A DNA stretch of 11,693 bases from DASVDK01 sp036562265 [NCBI: Thermodesulfobacteriota bacterium]. Lineage in GTDB: Bacteria; DASVDK01. The notes below the pieces were generated by a model. That model searched no databases. It was given only the letters and a program-made list of their open reading frames with translations, and was not told where the DNA came from. Positions within the stretch are counted from its first letter, which is position 1. Each line of letters begins with the position of its first letter. Positions 1 through 8,741 of the stretch are shown here, piece by piece. Made by a program: the position numbers and the translations under genes. The stretch is from the NCBI GenBank assembly GCA_036562265.1, contig DATCKS010000366.1, forward strand, positions 1 to 11,693, given 5' to 3'.

Positions 1-164
1 GCTCCTACCTCGGCGCCCTCCTCGGTGGGGTGATCCTCGGCCTCGCCGAGTCGTTCACCGGGCTCTACGTGGGGACGCAGGCGGCGGAGGCCGTGGCCTA
101 CCTCCTCCTGGTCGCGGTCCTCCTCGTCCGGCCGCAGGGGCTCCTCGGGGAGCGGCGGCAGTGA
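1..164 (+). CDS. livH: LivH-type branched-chain amino acid ABC transporter permease, C-terminal fragment
   Basis: Only the last 53 residues are present; the first complete codon is at position 3 and the stop is TGA at 162-164. The visible protein has a Gly/Leu-rich membrane segment with GALLGGVILGLAES, a second hydrophobic stretch (AYLLLVAVLLVRP) and the ending PQGLLGERRQ. Such an RPQGLLGE-like tail is typical of the LivH permease of HAAT-family importers. LivH and LivM form the membrane channel that LivG and LivF power. The TGA overlaps the GTG start of the next gene (GTGA), so the two are probably translationally coupled. The family is known; the exact substrate cannot be read from this fragment. 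Confidence 0.85.
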   Translation, partial: SYLGALLGGVILGLAESFTGLYVGTQAAEAVAYLLLVAVLLVRPQGLLGERRQ

Positions 165-1090
165 CGGGCCGCGCGGCCGTCGCGACGGTCGTCGTGCTGG
201 CGGCCCTCGTCGCCTTCGGCGCGACGACCGAGAACACGTACTATCTCTCCGTCGGGTACTCGATCTTCCTCTACGTCGCCCTCGCCTCGTCCTGGAACGT
301 CATGTCGGGCTTCACCGGCTACACGTCCTTCGGCCACGTCGCCTTCTACGGCGTCGGCGCCTACACGGCCGCCATCCTCATGTTCGACCATTTCTGGAGC
401 TGGCCGCCGGCCTTCCTCGCCGGCGGCCTCGCGGCGGCGCTGCTCGCGGCGGCCATCGGGTGGCCCTGCCTGCGCCTCAAGGGGCCGTACTTCGCGATCT
501 CCATGCTCGGGATCGCGGAGGTCCTGCGCATCGTGGGCCTCACCTGGGAGAGCGTCACGTACGGCGGGACCGGGATCCCGCTCCTCTCCGCGCTCTCGCT
601 GCGAGGCTTCTACTTCCTCATGGGCGGCATCGCGCTGGCGGCGGTGGGCGTGGCGCTGGCCGTCGCGCGCACCAGGTTCGGCCTGCGCCTCCTCGCGCTC
701 CGGGAGGACGAGATCGGCGCCGAGACGATGGGCATCAACACGACGGCCCACAAGCTCGCGGCCTTCGTGCTGTCGGCCGTCATCCCGGGGATCGCCGGCG
801 GGATCGACGCCTCGCGCGTCGGCTTCATCGAGCCGATCAGCACGTTCAACGTCTTCATCACGATCCAGATGATCATCATGACCATGTTCGGCGGGCGGGC
901 CACGGTGCTCGGCCCGGTCATCGGCGCGGTGGTGCTGAGCGTCGTGCGCGAGGCGCTCTGGGCCCGGTACCCGTACGACTACCAGGCGCTCTTCGGGGTG
1001 CTGATCATCGTCCTGGTCCTCTTCATGCCGGAGGGCGTCATGGGGGTCGTGCAGGCGCGCCGCCGGGCGGCCAAGGTGGCGGCGCCGTGA
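161..1090 (+). CDS. livM: LivM-type branched-chain amino acid ABC transporter permease
   Basis: This 309-residue inner-membrane permease is the second channel subunit of a HAAT-type ABC importer. The sequence is almost wholly hydrophobic, with roughly eight to ten membrane segments. It has the characteristic GYTSFGHVAFYGVGAYTAA stretch after the first helices, matching the family pattern of a Ser/Gly/His/Ala-rich loop (residues about 47-65). The EAA-like cytoplasmic loop that contacts the ATPases is seen at about residues 178-200 (LALREDEIGAETMGIN, then HKLAAFVLSA). The length is normal for LivM. The GTG start at 161 overlaps the livH stop and the stop overlaps the livG start, showing a tightly coupled operon. 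The substrate may be branched-chain amino acids, but HAAT systems also carry amides, urea and carboxylates. Confidence 0.93.
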   Translation: MTGRAAVATVVVLAALVAFGATTENTYYLSVGYSIFLYVALASSWNVMSGFTGYTSFGHVAFYGVGAYTAAILMFDHFWSWPPAFLAGGLAAALLAAAIGWPCLRLKGPYFAISMLGIAEVLRIVGLTWESVTYGGTGIPLLSALSLRGFYFLMGGIALAAVGVALAVARTRFGLRLLALREDEIGAETMGINTTAHKLAAFVLSAVIPGIAGGIDASRVGFIEPISTFNVFITIQMIIMTMFGGRATVLGPVIGAVVLSVVREALWARYPYDYQALFGVLIIVLVLFMPEGVMGVVQARRRAAKVAAP

Positions 1091-1786
1091 GCGGGCCGAT
1101 CCTCGAGGTCCGCGACGTCCGCAAGCGCTTCGGCGGCCTCGAGGCGCTGGCGGGGCCCTCCTTCGACGTGCCGGAGGGGGCGATCGTGGGGCTCATCGGT
1201 CCGAACGGGTCGGGCAAGAGCACGCTCTTCGACTGCATCACCGGCACCCAGCGCCTCGACGGCGGCGAGGTGCGCTTCGCGGGCCGCCGGATCTCGGGCC
1301 TCGCCCCGTACCAGATCGCCCGCCGCGGCGTCGGCCGGACGTTCCAGCTTGGTCGCCTCTTCGGCCGGCTCTCCGTACTCGAGAACCTGCTCGCGGTCCG
1401 CGGCCCGCTCGAGGGCCGGCGGGCCGAGGCGCGGGCGCACGAGCTGATCGAGCTGGTCGGCCTCACGCGGGTCACGCACGAGCTGGCCGCGAACCTCTCC
1501 TACGGTCAGTCGAAGCTGCTCGAGTTCATCCGGGCGCTCATGCTCGACCCGATCCTCGTCCTGCTCGACGAGCCGGCCGCCGGCGTGAACCCGACGCTCC
1601 TCGAGCGGATCGTCGGCTACGTCCGCGGGCTGCGCGACCGCGGCGTGACCGTCCTCGTCGTCGAGCACAACATGGGGTTCATCATGGGGCTCTGCGACCA
1701 GGTCGTCGTGCTCGACCACGGCGAGAAGATCGCCGAAGGGCCGCCGCAGGAGATCCGGGAGGACGAGCGGGTGATCGAGGCGTACT

Positions 1787-1797
<11 letters not shown>
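1087..1797 (+). CDS. livG: LivG-type ABC transporter ATP-binding protein
   Basis: This 236-residue cytoplasmic ATPase is one of the two paired with LivH/LivM. Walker A is GPNGSGKST (residues 38-46, Lys44), the ABC signature is LSYGQ (137-141), Walker B is LVLLDEP with Asp161-Glu162, and the switch His is His194 in VVEHNMGF. LSYGQ followed by a DEPAAGVNP block is typical of LivG rather than LivF. The frame stays open far upstream, but GTG at 1087 is chosen because it overlaps the livM stop (GTGA), begins right before the conserved ILEVRDVRKRFGG strand and gives a family-sized protein. The end overlaps the livF start by 11 bases. Confidence 0.93.
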
Positions 1798-2506
<709 letters not shown>

Positions 2507-2525
2507 GCCACGGAGAAAGGACAGC

Positions 2526-3599
2526 ATGGCGACACATCGGATTGGCGTGATCCCGGGTGACGGGGTCGGCACGGAGGTGGTGGCGGAGGGCCTCAAGGCC
2601 CTCCAGGCGGTCTCGGACGTCTCGGGGGGGAGCCTTCGCTTCGAGATCGAGACGTTCGACTGGGGCAGCGAGCGGTACCTCAAGACCGGCCGCATGATGC
2701 CCGAGAACGGACTCGAGACGCTCGAGAAGTTCGACGCGGTCTACCTCGGCGCCGTCGGCGACCCGCGCATCCCGGACCACATCACGCTCCACAACCTGCT
2801 CCTACCGATCAAGATGGGCTTCGACCTCTACGTCGGGCTCAGGCCGGTCAAGCTCTACCCGGGCGTCGACTCGGCGCTGGCCAACAAGGCGCCCGGCTCG
2901 ATCGACATCGTCCTCATCCGCGAGAACACGCAGGGCGAGTACGCCGACATCGGCGGCATCGTCGGCCAGGGCGCCTCGACGGTCGCCCTCCAGGGGGCGC
3001 TCTTCACCTACGAGGGGTGCGAGCGGATCATCCGATACGCCTTCGAGTACGCGCGCGCCCACGCCCGCCGGAAGGTTACGTCCATCACCAAGTCGAACGC
3101 CCAGAAGTTCGGCATGGTCTTCTGGGACCGGGTCTTCAAGGAGGTCGCGGCGCGGTTCCCCGACATCCAGACCGAGTCGAAGCTCATCGACGCCGCCGCG
3201 ATGGACGTGGTCCGCAAGCCGGAGGCCTACGACGTCGTCGTGGCCTCGAACCTCTTCGCCGACATCATGAGCGACCTCGTCGCGGCCGTCACGGGGGGCA
3301 TGGGGCTGGCGCCCGGCGGGTCGTTCCGCCCGGACCGCAAGAAGCCGGGGCTCTTCGACCCGGTCCACGGCTCCGCGTTCGACATCATGGGGAAGGGGAT
3401 CGCCAACCCGATCGCCGCCATCCTCACCGCCGCCCTGATGCTCGACTACCTCGGCGAAAAGGCCGCGGCCGACCGGATCCGCCGCGCCGTGGAGGGCAAC
3501 CTGGCCGACCGGGAGGTCCGGACGGCCGACCTCGGGGGCCGTTCGCGCACGGCCGAGGTGGGCGACGACGTGGCTCGCCGCATCCGGGCGGCCGGCTGA
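2526..3599 (+). CDS. D-malate/tartrate-type beta-decarboxylating dehydrogenase (DmlA/TtuC subfamily)
   Basis: This 357-residue cytoplasmic enzyme belongs to the isocitrate/isopropylmalate dehydrogenase fold and should oxidise and decarboxylate a 2-hydroxy dicarboxylate with NAD+ and a divalent metal. The start IGVIPGDGVG (residues 5-14) is the family nucleotide/substrate strand. AVGDPRIPDHITL, VRPVKLYPG-like and RENTQGEY blocks match D-malate/tartrate dehydrogenases better than LeuB or Icd. The catalytic Lys is Lys189 in ITKSNAQKFGM, and the metal-binding Asp block is ASNLFADIMSDL. The NAD-binding motif is HGSAFDI (281-287), with Phe285 where most relatives have Pro; Asp286 argues for NAD over NADP. 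The ATG is preceded by a good Shine-Dalgarno (GGAGAAAGGA). It follows livF by 19 bases, so it is probably co-transcribed with the transporter. Isopropylmalate dehydrogenase is a less likely alternative. Confidence 0.82.
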   Translation: MATHRIGVIPGDGVGTEVVAEGLKALQAVSDVSGGSLRFEIETFDWGSERYLKTGRMMPENGLETLEKFDAVYLGAVGDPRIPDHITLHNLLLPIKMGFDLYVGLRPVKLYPGVDSALANKAPGSIDIVLIRENTQGEYADIGGIVGQGASTVALQGALFTYEGCERIIRYAFEYARAHARRKVTSITKSNAQKFGMVFWDRVFKEVAARFPDIQTESKLIDAAAMDVVRKPEAYDVVVASNLFADIMSDLVAAVTGGMGLAPGGSFRPDRKKPGLFDPVHGSAFDIMGKGIANPIAAILTAALMLDYLGEKAAADRIRRAVEGNLADREVRTADLGGRSRTAEVGDDVARRIRAAG

Positions 3600-3607
3600 G
3601 GCCGCCC

Positions 3608-3671
3608 GCGGTGGCCCCGACCACCGCACGGGGGGCCGCGTCGGGGGCCGTGCCACGGCCCCCGACGCGGC
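3608..3671 (+). terminator. Tandem hairpins, probable end of the liv-dehydrogenase transcript
   Basis: Two hairpins follow the dehydrogenase stop. The first is GCGGTGG/CCACCGC (3608-3614 with 3621-3627, 6-base loop). The second is a perfect 18-bp inverted repeat, GCCGCGTCGGGGGCCGTG at 3635-3652 and its exact complement at 3654-3671, with a single base between; in practice the top few pairs open to form the loop. The tail is only GAGTTTGAG, without a real T-tract, so this is terminator-like rather than a canonical intrinsic terminator. It could also protect the 3' end of the mRNA or block read-through into the formate dehydrogenase operon. Confidence 0.6.
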
Positions 3672-3721
3672 ACCGAGTTTGAGAAAGTCCTCACATGCCA
3701 GGCAGAACGCCGGTTCAGTTG

Positions 3722-3750
3722 TTGACACCCCTCACGTAACTGCCTAGACT
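3722..3750 (+). promoter_or_regulatory. Sigma70-type promoter of the formate dehydrogenase operon
   Basis: A perfect -35 box TTGACA (3722-3727) is separated by exactly 17 bases from TAGACT (3745-3750), which matches the -10 consensus at four of six positions. Transcription would start near 3757 and leave a leader of about 115 bases before the ATG at 3872. The stretch is visibly less GC-rich than the genes around it, as promoters often are. Just upstream is the short palindrome TGCCAGGCA (3696-3704), and CTGCCT overlaps the -10 (3740-3745), forming an inverted match to AGGCAG (3700-3705); this could be an operator, but the copies are short and may be chance. Confidence 0.65.
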
Positions 3751-3871
3751 CGCTCCCAACAAGGCAAGGAACCGTGTTCTTCCCGCGCGTTCGTCTCATG
3801 GGCGACGCGGCAAGCTCCCGGTTCATGGCCCGCCTCTCCCTGGCCCAACAGCGAAGGAGGCCTCGAGCCCG

Positions 3872-6800
3872 ATGCAGATCTCACGTCGAGGGTTCCTCAA
3901 GTTCTCCGGTGCGACCACTGCGGGCGTCGCGGTCGGCAGCCTCGCGAGCCTCGGCGTCGACCTTTCGCCGGTGGTGGCCTACGCGCGCGACCTGCGCATC
4001 AAGAACGCGAAGGTTGTTCCGAGCGTCTGCCCTTACTGCGCGGTCGGCTGCGGGCAGCTCGTGTACGTCGAGAAGGTCGACGGCGAGGACCGGATCATCA
4101 ACATCGAGGGCGATCCCGACTGCCCCCACACGCTCGGCGCGCTCTGCCCGAAGGGCTCGGCGACCATCCAGCTCTCCATCAACGAGCGGCGCCCGACGAA
4201 GTGTCTCTACCGGGCGCCCGGTTCCGACCGGTGGGAGGAGAAGCCGCTCGACTGGATGATGGACCAGGTGGCGGAGCGCCTGAAGAAGACCCGCGACCAG
4301 TACTTCATCGAGACCGAGAAGGGGATCACGGTGAACCGCCTCGACGCGGTCGCCAACCTCGGCTCCGCCTGCTGCGACAACGAGGAGTGCTACATCCAGA
4401 GCAAGCTCCTCAGAACGCTGGGCATCGTCTACCACGAACATCAAGCACGCGTCTGACACTCCGCTACGGTCCCGGCTCTGGGATCGTCGTTTGGTCGGGG
4501 TGCGATGACGACGAATCTGATCGACATCCAGAACGCGGATGTCATCATGATCACGTCGAACATGGCGGAGAACCACCCCGTCGGCTTCCAGTGGGTGGTG
4601 CGCGCCAAGGAGCGCGGCGCCAAGGTCATCCACGTCGATCCCCGCTTCACCCGCACGTCGGCGCTCGCCGACATCCACGTGCCGCTCCGCTCGGGCACGA
4701 ACATCGCGTTCTTCGGCGGCCTGATGGCCTACGCGATGAACAACGACAAGATCCACACCGAGTACGTGGCCCACTACACCAATGCCAGCATGCTGATCGA
4801 CGACGGCTTCGGGTTCGACGACGGCATGTTCACCGGCTACGACGGCGACGCCAAGCGGTACGACCGGACGACCTGGAGGTACCAGACGAACCCGGACGGC
4901 TCGCCGAAGCGGGACACGACGCTCAGGCACCCGCGCACGGTGTACCAGCTCATGAAGCGGCACTACAGCCGGTACACGCCGGAGATGGTCGAGCGGGTCT
5001 GCGGCATCCCGAAGGCGAAGTTCCTCCAGGTGGCCGAGCTCTTCTGCTCCACGGGCGGGCCGAAGAAGACGAAGACCGGCACCGTCGTGTACGCCCTGAA
5101 CCTGACGCAGCACACCAACGGCGTCCAGAACATCCGGGCGCTCGCGATGCTGCAGCTCCTCCTCGGCAACATCGGCCTGCCGGGCGGCGGCGTCGTGGCG
5201 CTGCGCGGCCATGCCAACGTGCAGGGGGCGACCGACCTGGCGGTCCTCTACCAGGACCTGCCGGGCTACATGGCCATGCCGCTGCGCGACGTCCACCCGG
5301 ACCTCGCCACGTACCTCGAGAAGGAGACCCCGAAGGGCGGCTACTGGATCAACAAGCCGGCCTTCTTCATCTCGCTCCTCAAGGCCTGGTACGGCGACGC
5401 CGCGACGAAGGCGAACGACTTCGGCTACGACTTCATCCCGAAGCGGGAGAAGGCCGACGCGTACTCGCAGCAGCACATCTTCGTCGACATGTACGAGGGG
5501 AAGATCAAGGGCTTCTTCGCGATCGGCCAGAACCCGGCGGTCGGCAACCCGAACGCGACGCTGGCCCGCGCCGCCCTCGCCAAGCTCGACTGGCTGGTCG
5601 TCAAGGACATCTTCCACACCGAGACGGCCGAGTTCTGGCGGGCGCCGGGGGTCGATCCGAAGAGCATCAACACCGAGGTCTTCTTCTTCCCGGCCGCGCC
5701 GGCCGCCGAGAAGAACGGCACGCTCACGAACACGATGCGGCTCATCCAGTGGCACAACATGGCCGTCGAGCCGCCCGGCGACGTGCGCAGCGACCTCCAC
5801 TTCTGGTATCACCTCGGCAAGCGGATCAAGGCGCTCTACGCCTCGAGCACGGCCAGGCGCGACCAGGGGATCAAGGCGCTCGTCTGGGACTACCCGGAGG
5901 AGGGCAAGCACGCCGAACCCTCGGCGGCGCACGTCCTGCGCGAGATGAACGGCTACGTCTGGGCCCCCGACTGGAAGGATCGGGTCCAGCTCAAGTCGTT
6001 CGGCGAGTGCAAGGCCGACGGCACCACCGCGGCCGGCTGCTGGATCTACACGGGGGTCTTCCCGGACGAGAAGACCAACCGGGCCGCCTCGCGCCAGATC
6101 GACAAGAGCGGCAAGGACTACCTGCAGCACGGATGGGGCTTCGCCTGGCCGGCGAACCGCCGCATCATGTACAACCGCGCCTCGGCCGACCTGGACGGCA
6201 AGCCCTGGATCGAGTCGAAGGCGCTCATCCAGTGGGATCCCGACGCGGACAACGGGCCGGGCGCGCCGAAGGGGAAGTGGGTCGGCCGCGACGTGCCCGA
6301 CTACGGCCCGACGCTCGCCCCGCGCGCCCCGAAGAACGCCGCGGGGCCGCTCAAGGGGGTCGGCGGCAACGACCCGTTCATCATGCGGCCCGACGGCGTG
6401 GCCGGGCTCTTCGCGCCGCTCGTCGACGGGCCGCTCCCGGAGCACTACGAGCCGGTCGAGGCGCCGACGAGGAACCTGCTGTCGAAGCAGCAGATCAATC
6501 CCGTCGCCAAGATCTGGCAGGTCGCCGACGGGCGCAACGAGATCGCGGAGGTCGGGTCGAGCAAGTACCCGTACGTCCTCACGACCTACCGCCTCACGGA
6601 GCACCACCTCTCGGGCGTCATGAGCCGGCAGCTCCCCTGGCTCGCGGAGATGTTCAAGAGCCACTTCGCCGAGATCAGCGAGGAGCTGGCGAAGGAGAAG
6701 GGCATCAGGAACGGCGACCTGGTGGAGGTCTCCACGCCGCGCGGCTCGATCAAGCTGCGCGCCATGGTGACCAAGCGGCTCAGGCCGTTCACGATCGACG

Positions 6801-6973
6801 GCAAGACGGTCCACCAGATCGGCATCCCCTGGCACTGGGGGTACGTCGGCATCGCCAAGGGTGACGTCACGAACGACCTCGTGGCGAGCGTCGGCGACCC
6901 GAACGTCTACATCCAGGAGAGCAAGGCGCTTCTCTGCAACGTCGAGAAGGCCGCGCAGCAGGGGGTGGCGTAG
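3872..6973 (+). CDS. fdnG: Selenocysteine-containing, Tat-exported formate dehydrogenase catalytic (alpha) subunit, UGA read through as Sec195
   Basis: One 1033-residue selenoprotein, close to E. coli FdnG in length. It oxidises formate to CO2 at a Mo/W-bis-pterin centre outside the cytoplasmic membrane. It starts with a twin-arginine signal (SRRGFLK, residues 4-10), a hydrophobic run and a likely cut after AYA (36-38). A [4Fe-4S] cluster is bound by Cys53, Cys56, Cys60 and Cys92, followed by Lys94. The frame meets TGA at 4454-4456 in QARV-U-HSATVPAL and continues unchanged in SSFGRGAMT and later FdnG-like blocks (AENHPVGFQWV, VDPRFTRTSA, TNASMLIDDGFGFDDGMFTGYD, YRLTEHHLSG, GIPWHWGY). Sec195-His196 match the FdnG active-site pair. 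Gene finders would report two pieces, 3872-4456 and 4505-6973. AAGGAGG at 3854-3860 serves as ribosome site, 11 bases from the ATG. The beta-subunit gene follows after two bases. A nitrate reductase is unlikely given the Sec-His pair and neighbours. Confidence 0.95.
4454..4486 (+). promoter_or_regulatory. Selenocysteine UGA codon with bacterial SECIS-like hairpin
   Basis: The UGA at 4454-4456 is followed, after 10 bases, by a 7-bp stem CGGUCCC (4467-4473) with GGGAUCG (4480-4486), including one G-U pair. The 6-base loop is GGCUCU (4474-4479). In bacterial SECIS elements, SelB binds a small hairpin starting about 11 bases after the UGA; E. coli fdhF and fdnG have a GGUCU-type apical loop, which GGCUCU resembles. 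The element lies inside the coding region and is translated as HSATVPALGSS. The pairing is seen directly; SelB binding is inferred. Confidence 0.85.
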
Positions 6974-6975
6974 CC

Positions 6976-7764
6976 ATGGCCGCGACGATGACCCAGAAGG
7001 TCATGTACACCGACACCACGATCTGCACCGGGTGCCGGGCGTGCATGGTCGCCTGCAAGCAGTGGAACCAGCTCCCCTACGAGGAGCCGGAGTGGACGGG
7101 CGGCTACGGCAACCGTTCGCACTTCAGCGACAAGGCGTGGCGCTTCGTCCGGTTCATCGAGGTGGACGACCCGCGGCCGAGCCACAAGGGCGAGGTCCAG
7201 TGGCTCATGATGTCGGACGTCTGCAAGCACTGCCAGCAGGCCGGCTGCCTCGAGGCCTGCCCGACCGGCGCGATCCACCGGACCGCGTGGGGGACGGTCG
7301 ACATCGACCAGGGGATCTGCAACGGCTGTCGCGACTGCGTGGCGTCCTGCCCGTTCGGGGTGATCGCGTTCAACGCCGACACGGGGCGCGTCAACAAGTG
7401 CACCTTCTGCTCGGACCGCGTGCCGGCGGGCATGCCGACGGCCTGCGCCAAGACCTGCCCGACCAGCTCGATCCGCTTCGGCGACAAGGAGCCGATGCTC
7501 GAGATGGCACGCGCGCGGGTGAAGGAGCTCAAGGCACAGGGCTTCGAGCGCGCGAACCTCTACGGGGACTCGGACATCCTCGGCGGGCTCAACGCGTTCT
7601 ACGTCCTGGCCGACAGCCCCTCGGTCTACGGGCTGCCCGAGAGGCCGGAACTGCCGCAGCGCAACGTCAACCTCGACTCGGCGCTCGCCATCGCGTCGTC
7701 GGTCGTCATCGGGCTGGCCGCCCTGGTGAGCTTCCGCGACCAGGGCGCCGGCCGCCAGGGCTAA
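6976..7764 (+). CDS. fdnH: Formate dehydrogenase iron-sulfur (beta) subunit, four [4Fe-4S] clusters
   Basis: A 262-residue ferredoxin-type electron-transfer subunit. It carries sixteen cysteines in four groups: Cys17/20/23/27, Cys83/86/91/95, Cys115/118/121/125 and Cys142/145/157/161, enough for four [4Fe-4S] clusters wired between the formate site and the membrane. No signal peptide is present; such subunits are carried out with the Tat-exported alpha subunit. Near the C-terminus LDSALAIASSVVIGLAALVSF (about residues 234-254) looks like one membrane helix, as in E. coli FdnH, followed by a short charged tail. The ATG lies two bases after the alpha-subunit stop and the next gene begins 11 bases after this one, so all three are one operon. 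Confidence 0.93.
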   Translation: MAATMTQKVMYTDTTICTGCRACMVACKQWNQLPYEEPEWTGGYGNRSHFSDKAWRFVRFIEVDDPRPSHKGEVQWLMMSDVCKHCQQAGCLEACPTGAIHRTAWGTVDIDQGICNGCRDCVASCPFGVIAFNADTGRVNKCTFCSDRVPAGMPTACAKTCPTSSIRFGDKEPMLEMARARVKELKAQGFERANLYGDSDILGGLNAFYVLADSPSVYGLPERPELPQRNVNLDSALAIASSVVIGLAALVSFRDQGAGRQG

Positions 7765-7775
7765 CGGGGGAGCGC

Positions 7776-8666
7776 ATGGGCGTCGTCACGGCGAACATCC
7801 AGGACCCCCACTGGGGGATGTACATCGTGTGGTACTTCTTCCTCGGCGGCATCGCCGGGGGGGCGTACTTCACGGCGGCCATCGCGGACTACTTCGGCGG
7901 CCCGCGCGAGCGGCAGATGGCGAAGATCGGCTACTACATCGCCTGGCCGCTGACCGTCATCTGCGGCATCCTCCTCATCCTCGACCTCGGCACCCCGAGT
8001 CGTTTCCTCAACATGCTGCGCGAGTTCAAGTGGCAGTCGCCCATGTCGGTGGGGGCCTGGGGGCTCGCGGTCTTCGGGGCCTTCGCGACCGTATCGGCCG
8101 TCCTCGCGTACTTCGAGCGAGGGCCGATGCCGGTCCTGTCGCTTTCGGAGGCCGACCGGCTCCGCTACCGGCGGCTCGTCGGGCTCGTCGGGACGCTCGC
8201 CGGCTTCTTCCTCGCGAGCTACACCGGCGTGCTCCTCGGCTCGACGGCCATCCCGATGTGGACCGAGAGCCGGCTCATGGGGGCGCTCTTCCTCGCCTCC
8301 GCCGCCTCGACCGGCGTCGCGTCGATCGCCCTCGTCGCGTGGCTGCGAGGGCTCGACCTGGGGGAGACCTGGAACCGCATCCACCGGTTCGACCGGTTCG
8401 CCATCGTCTGGGAGGCGGTCCTCCTGGCCGCCCTCCTGGTAATGCTCGGCGGGGCGGCCGAGCCGATCGTCTCGGGCCGGTACGCGCTCCTCTTCTGGGT
8501 CGGCCTGGTGGCGATCGGGCTCGTCGCGCCCTTCGTCCTGCAACTGCGCACCGGCCACCACTCGGGGCGGCCGACCTTCGCGCTCGCCCTGCCGGCCCTC
8601 CTGGTGCTGGTCGGCGGCTTCGTCCTCCGGTACGTGGTCATCATGAGCGGGCCCTATCACGGGTAG
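7776..8666 (+). CDS. NrfD/PsrC-family quinone-interacting membrane subunit of the formate dehydrogenase
   Basis: A 296-residue integral membrane protein with about eight hydrophobic helices, for example WGMYIVWYFFLGGIAGGAYF, then IGYYIAWPLTVICGILLILDLG and the last ALPALLVLVGGFVLRYVVIMS. The GGIAGGAYF stretch in helix 1 and DLGTPSRFLNMLREFKWQSPMS after helix 2 are NrfD/PsrC-family hallmarks. The family anchors periplasmic molybdoenzymes and exchanges electrons with quinone without heme. There are no paired histidines as expected for FdnI-type cytochrome b. The ATG at 7776 is chosen because GGGGGAG lies just upstream and it gives a normal NrfD N-terminus; the frame is open further upstream but only as a shadow of the beta gene. 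It is the last gene before a strong terminator. Confidence 0.88.
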   Translation: MGVVTANIQDPHWGMYIVWYFFLGGIAGGAYFTAAIADYFGGPRERQMAKIGYYIAWPLTVICGILLILDLGTPSRFLNMLREFKWQSPMSVGAWGLAVFGAFATVSAVLAYFERGPMPVLSLSEADRLRYRRLVGLVGTLAGFFLASYTGVLLGSTAIPMWTESRLMGALFLASAASTGVASIALVAWLRGLDLGETWNRIHRFDRFAIVWEAVLLAALLVMLGGAAEPIVSGRYALLFWVGLVAIGLVAPFVLQLRTGHHSGRPTFALALPALLVLVGGFVLRYVVIMSGPYHG

Positions 8667-8689
8667 ACGGCGCCCGCGCGCGTCTTCAG

Positions 8690-8724
8690 GCGGCCCGGGG
8701 CTTCCCCCGGGCCGCTTTCGTTTT
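8690..8724 (+). terminator. Rho-independent terminator of the formate dehydrogenase operon
   Basis: A perfect 11-bp GC stem, GCGGCCCGGGG (8690-8700) with CCCCGGGCCGC (8705-8715), is closed by the tetraloop CTTC and followed by TTTCGTTTT (8716-8724). This is a canonical intrinsic terminator, 24 bases after the NrfD-type gene stop. It separates the operon from selA, so selA needs its own promoter. Confidence 0.93.
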
Positions 8725-8725
8725 C

Positions 8726-8735
8726 CGGGTACAAT
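8726..8735 (+). promoter_or_regulatory. Core promoter of selA, apparently leaderless
   Basis: TACAAT (8730-8735), five of six matches to the -10 consensus, is followed by six bases and then the ATG of selA at 8742. With the usual 7-base spacing, transcription would begin at or beside the A of the ATG, giving a leaderless mRNA; no Shine-Dalgarno is present. The expected -35 position falls inside the preceding terminator stem and does not resemble TTGACA. Leaderless genes with a TANNNT box next to the start are common in Deinococcus and Actinobacteria. The same ten bases, CGGGTACAAT, recur at 11185-11194. Confidence 0.65.
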
Positions 8736-8741
8736 CTCCGC

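Noticed and set aside
4454-4456. The TGA as a nonsense mutation making the formate dehydrogenase a pseudogene
   Set aside because: It falls exactly at the known Sec position, is followed by a SECIS-like hairpin, the frame continues intact for 839 codons, and selA is next door.
3881-6835. A 984-codon open frame on the - strand opposite the formate dehydrogenase gene
   Set aside because: It is an antisense shadow caused by high GC at third positions; its translation is Arg/Val/Asp/Leu-rich without motifs, while the + strand has an unmistakable family match.
4201-6864. An 887-codon + strand frame inside the formate dehydrogenase gene
   Set aside because: It is an out-of-frame shadow, rich in Arg, Gly, Ala, Pro and His, with no recognisable domain.
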